DNA of 64,000 nt, taken from NCBI GenBank assembly GCA_036504235.1, contig DASXVN010000021.1:1-64000 (forward strand). Reading direction: 5' to 3'. Under the pieces are notes generated by a model that had not been told where the DNA came from, made no database searches, and saw only the letters and a program-made list of their open reading frames with translations. The position numbers and the translations under genes are program-made. Origin of the DNA: Zipacnadum sp036504235 (GTDB taxonomy: Bacteria > Armatimonadota > Zipacnadia > Zipacnadales > Zipacnadaceae). The stretch's first letter is position 1; each line of letters begins with the position of its first letter. Of the stretch, positions 61,225-64,000 are shown piece after piece.

Positions 61225-61932
61225 ATGACCATGCGCCACCTGCTTACGCTGCTCTGCCTGCTGGCCCTCACTACCGCCCTGGCCGCCTGGGCCGAGGCGC
61301 AGGACACCGCGCCCGCCCCCCTGCCGGTGAAGTACGCCGTTACTTTCACCCCCGGCGGCTGGAATCCCGCCGAGTGGATCGTCGCCAAGTCCACGCAGGT
61401 GAACCGGCTGGGCCACTGGCTGCAGCAGCCGGACTGTATCGTTAACGAGACGCCGGCGGACGCTACCGTGGCCGAACTGGAGGGGGCGCGCTGGCCGGAG
61501 ACGTACTCAAGCATGGTCTATCACCGACCCGTGCCGGTAGGGACGACGATCACCGCGACGATGGCCTTCACCAGCAAGCAGGCGCCGCTGATCGTACTCT
61601 CGCCGGAGATCGGGGTGGACGCCGCCGGACGGCCGGAGTACCGCAATCACTTCGAGATCGTGTTGTGGAACGAGGGGGTCAACGTCTGGCGGCACAGCTA
61701 CAACGAGGGCAAACCCAGCTACGTCCTGGCCGCCTTCGCCAAGTTCCCGCTGGTCAAGGACACCAAGTACACGCTGGTCGTCCAGACCCAGCCGGGGGAA
61801 ATGACCATCTCCGTGGACGGCCACGTCTTCGGCTATCACGAGGAGCACCTGCCGGCGACCTTCTACGCGGGGATCACCGGCGATGAGGGCCTCAACCGCT
61901 TCTACGACTTCGCGCTGAGCAACGAAAAGTAG
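61225..61932 (+). CDS. exported concanavalin-A-like (LamG/DUF1080-like) protein
   Basis: The 235-aa product has a Sec signal (LLTLLCLLALTTALAAWAEA). The rest is a single beta-sandwich with the rhythm of LamG/laminarinase-type lectin folds: EWIVAKSTQ, TITATMAFTSKQAPLIVL, RNHFEIVLWNEGVNVW, KYTLVVQTQPGEMTISVDGHVF (in parts) and a closing AGITGDEGLNRFYDFAL. No catalytic Glu pair of GH16 is seen. DUF1080-like and other sugar-binding roles are possible. It is the fourth gene of the operon, 31 bases after the amidohydrolase, and stops one base before the convergent ceramidase-like gene. Confidence 0.75.
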   Translation: MTMRHLLTLLCLLALTTALAAWAEAQDTAPAPLPVKYAVTFTPGGWNPAEWIVAKSTQVNRLGHWLQQPDCIVNETPADATVAELEGARWPETYSSMVYHRPVPVGTTITATMAFTSKQAPLIVLSPEIGVDAAGRPEYRNHFEIVLWNEGVNVWRHSYNEGKPSYVLAAFAKFPLVKDTKYTLVVQTQPGEMTISVDGHVFGYHEEHLPATFYAGITGDEGLNRFYDFALSNEK

Positions 61933-61933
61933 C

Positions 61934-63244
61934 TTACCGCCACAGCCCACCGACCAACTGCGCCGCCGCGTCCACGATCATGTATCCGGCCGCCGCTTCC
62001 AGCCGCGCCCAGAAGATGGGGTCGCCGGAGTAGCCGCCGCCCCGCTGGCCGTAGATCGTCGGGCAGTAGCCGCAGAAGCCGTCGGCGAGTTGCGCGACCG
62101 CCGTCACCGCCGCCGGACTGCGCCGCTTCATGTCCAGGCCAAACTGGCAGTACAGCTCACAGGGGTTGGTGAGCAGCGCGTAGTCGCCGATCCGCAGGGC
62201 GTGCACCGGCGCGGTGTCGAAGGGGTGGTCGTGGAACCGCTCGTACAGCCGCAGCGTGCCGCAGGTGGCGATCACCCACTGCCAGGCGTTGCCCTCCGGA
62301 CCCGCGGCCGCCACCTCCCGCGCTCGGTCCAGGGCCTCGGCGCTCGGCAAGCGCACCCCCACGGTCAGGTCCTGGTAGGCGTGCCTCAGTTCCGGCTCGG
62401 CCACCGGCGCGGAGGCCAGCATCAGCCGCAGCGTCTCCCCCGCCAGCAGCGCCCCCATCTCGCGAGTCCGCCGCTCGCCATCGTGCGGGTAAGGGACCCG
62501 CAGCATGTCCCACGGCGAGATATCCCCGCTGGCCCCCTGGAGGTACAGCACCGGCACCGCGCCCAGCGCCTCGCGCAGCAGCCGCCGCGCCTCCCCGGGG
62601 AAGTCCGCGGAGGCGAACTGCTCTCCCTCCATACAGGTCGCGTGCGCGCAGTTGCTGTGCACCACCGCCAGCGTCCGGTCGTTCTCGTCCACCGCCCACA
62701 GCACCGTATGCTCCGGGTCATCGGGGCCTTCCAGGCCGGTGAAATCCGGGCGGCTGGAGTCGCCGTACATGCTGTGGGGGCCGTCCGCCCAGCAGAGCCG
62801 CCGGTTGAAGCCCACGTGCGCCTGGCCTCGCCCCCAGCCCACCCGCGCCGGCCGGGCGCTAGCCACGGCTTCCTCCGCGGCGTAGACCAGCCCCTCCTGC
62901 AGCCGCGCCAGGTACGCCGTGTTCTTAGGCGCGTCCGAGGTGAGCAGCCCGCCGGTGTCGGGGCCCTCGTGCGTATGGGTGCAGGTCAGGATGATGCTCC
63001 GCTCCGGCACGCCGGTGGCCGCGCTCATCGCCGCCCGCAGCCGCGGCAGGTCGTCGTCCGCCCAGATGCCCGCCAGGTCCAGGCACGCCAGCAGCACCTG
63101 CTCCTCCGCGCGGCGCAGGTACAGCAGGTTGACCTCCAGGTCGTCGCGGATATACTCGCAGAACCGCCGGTGCAACTGGCCGCAGATATCGTCACCGATC
63201 TCCGGGTTGATAACCCGACGGGCCGCGCCGATGAAGATAGGCAT
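61934..63244 (-). CDS. neutral/alkaline ceramidase-like amidase
   Basis: The 436-aa product resembles the neutral/alkaline non-lysosomal ceramidase family. It has the N-terminal FIGAARRVINPEIG, a zinc-site TCTHTHEGPDTGG with H90 and H92, a second histidine region VVHSNCAHATCMEG, and GASGDISPWD. Such proteins hydrolyse amides; in this phylum most are of unknown substrate and lack the ceramide-binding insert. It is shorter than true ceramidases (about 650 aa) and has no signal peptide. It begins 7 bases after the stop of the next family-X gene (63252) and probably shares its transcript. Confidence 0.85.
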   Translation of the reverse strand: MPIFIGAARRVINPEIGDDICGQLHRRFCEYIRDDLEVNLLYLRRAEEQVLLACLDLAGIWADDDLPRLRAAMSAATGVPERSIILTCTHTHEGPDTGGLLTSDAPKNTAYLARLQEGLVYAAEEAVASARPARVGWGRGQAHVGFNRRLCWADGPHSMYGDSSRPDFTGLEGPDDPEHTVLWAVDENDRTLAVVHSNCAHATCMEGEQFASADFPGEARRLLREALGAVPVLYLQGASGDISPWDMLRVPYPHDGERRTREMGALLAGETLRLMLASAPVAEPELRHAYQDLTVGVRLPSAEALDRAREVAAAGPEGNAWQWVIATCGTLRLYERFHDHPFDTAPVHALRIGDYALLTNPCELYCQFGLDMKRRSPAAVTAVAQLADGFCGYCPTIYGQRGGGYSGDPIFWARLEAAAGYMIVDAAAQLVGGLWR

Positions 63245-63251
63245 GGTTTCG

Positions 63252-64000
63252 CTACCCCTTGACCACGACGCTCGAGCCGGCGCCGACGGTGACTTGGGTC
63301 TTGAGCGCCTTCAGCCCGGTGATTTCCGCCGGCGTCTGCACCGTCGCGGTGATGGCCTGGTCGGTCGGGTTATTCACCTCGACGGTGATCTTCTCCGCCG
63401 TCCACTCCTTGATATCCAGCCACAGGGCCTCGTTGTCGGCGGTGACGAAGCTGCCCGCATAGAACTTGGCGGCCTTGGTCACATCGAGGGTGGTGAGGCC
63501 GAAGCCATCGGCAAAGCCGAACTGGTCGGCGCAGTTGAGCGCGTTGTCGGAACGCCAGACGCCCGCGGTCCAGCGGGGGTTGAGGCCGGAGATGCCCAAG
63601 AGTGGATCGGCGGCGGCAGGGGTCGCCTTGACTGCCCCGGCCAGTCCGCCGTCTAGGGCCTTCCCCCCGGCCATATAAGTCCACCTCTCCAGTTCGCCTC
63701 GCGTCAAGCTCAGAGCGTCAGCGGCGTGGAGGAAGTCGGGCGCGTCGACGTAGGGAGCCTTGCTTGGCTCACTCAGCACGAACATGTTGGCGACAAACCT
63801 CGTGCCGGCTTTGATGGTCGTTTCCGCCGGTGCTTTCAGCCCGAGTCGCGTACCTTCGAGGCGCATGGGAGGGCCGAAGACGACCACGTTTCCCACTTGG
63901 TCGCCTGGTTGCAGGTCCACCTTGAGCGCGGGCGTGATATCTTGCGCCGGTCCGCCGTCAGCCGGGCGGTACTTCCCGCTCACATTCACAAACCACGGCC
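63252..64000 (-). CDS. family X member 4, C-terminal part only (runs off window)
   Basis: The frame is open to the window edge at 64000 and the reading continues through it (Pro-Trp-Phe precede the first GTG at 63989), so this is the 3-prime part of a longer gene. The 249 visible codons show LQPGDQVGNVVVFGP, TTIKAGTRFVANMFVL, LLGISGLNPRWTAGV and a C-terminal VEVNNPTDQAITATV. The same segments occur in order at the ends of the proteins at 34380-37778, 48561-51950 and 55972-59511. It lies upstream of the ceramidase-like gene on the same strand. Whether it carries the GATase-like and PHP-like parts cannot be seen. Confidence 0.75.
   Translation of the reverse strand, partial: PWFVNVSGKYRPADGGPAQDITPALKVDLQPGDQVGNVVVFGPPMRLEGTRLGLKAPAETTIKAGTRFVANMFVLSEPSKAPYVDAPDFLHAADALSLTRGELERWTYMAGGKALDGGLAGAVKATPAAADPLLGISGLNPRWTAGVWRSDNALNCADQFGFADGFGLTTLDVTKAAKFYAGSFVTADNEALWLDIKEWTAEKITVEVNNPTDQAITATVQTPAEITGLKALKTQVTVGAGSSVVVKG

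Noticed and set aside
1..64000. tRNA, rRNA or CRISPR array
   Set aside because: A scan for T-loop GGTTCRA patterns, rRNA-like conserved blocks and regularly spaced direct repeats found nothing convincing by eye.

Overview
The window is high-GC bacterial chromosome with about 37 protein genes, most of them encoding exported proteins with Sec signal peptides or a lipobox. I found no tRNA, rRNA, CRISPR array, transposase or phage structural gene. The best lineage clue is the prepilin gene at 25740-26405: an N-terminal GFTLIELLVVIAII followed by FPVFARARAKA, plus a C-terminal H-x9-DG box. This form is typical of Armatimonadota and related planctomycete-like bacteria. The DUF1549/DUF1553 - DUF1501 - PPC-domain gene trio (7457-12867) and the TIGR03790 protein fit the same lifestyle. 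The assignment is an inference, not proof.

Layout. 254-7378: a DegT-type aminotransferase and a sugar-isomerase-like TIM barrel, then a perfect AT-rich 26-bp palindrome, a 1268-aa exported GH42-like protein and a carbohydrate-binding-like partner. 7457-12867: the planctomycete-type trio of exported proteins. 12915-18906: a RidA/chorismatase-like gene and two pectate-lyase-fold lipoproteins made by a tandem duplication whose junction can still be read. 18880-22286 (minus strand): a four-gene run of membrane protein, alpha/beta hydrolase, DUF364-like Rossmann protein and PLP decarboxylase. 22445-26405: a YtxH protein, an unrecognised exported 789-aa protein and the prepilin. 26665-34333: a GH38 alpha-mannosidase, a TIGR03790 protein, a small duplicated zinc-ribbon protein and two SGNH esterases. 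34380-44726: a giant exported protein (family X), an InlB-repeat/Pro-rich surface protein and a 1318-aa glycosidase-like protein. 44797-55843: a DUF5665-like membrane protein, a B12/radical SAM enzyme, a sialate O-acetylesterase, a second family-X protein, a GH-D-clan glycosidase and an SGNH protein with a galactose-binding-like tail. 55972-64000: a third family-X protein in a four-gene operon, a ceramidase-like enzyme, and the C-terminal part of a fourth family-X protein running off the window.

Working together. The content reads as a dispersed, mostly extracellular glycan-processing neighbourhood: GH42-like, GH38 and GH-D glycosidases, pectate-lyase folds, SGNH and SASA esterases, and many jelly-roll or Ig-like domains. 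No SusC/D, TonB receptor, ABC or MFS sugar transporter is visible. The least explained items are the family-X proteins (a GATase-like N-terminus, a degenerate PHP-like middle and a shared C-terminal domain containing NPTD), and four copies of a long palindromic intergenic repeat. Long antisense frames inside the big genes are shadows of GC-rich codon use and are not annotated.
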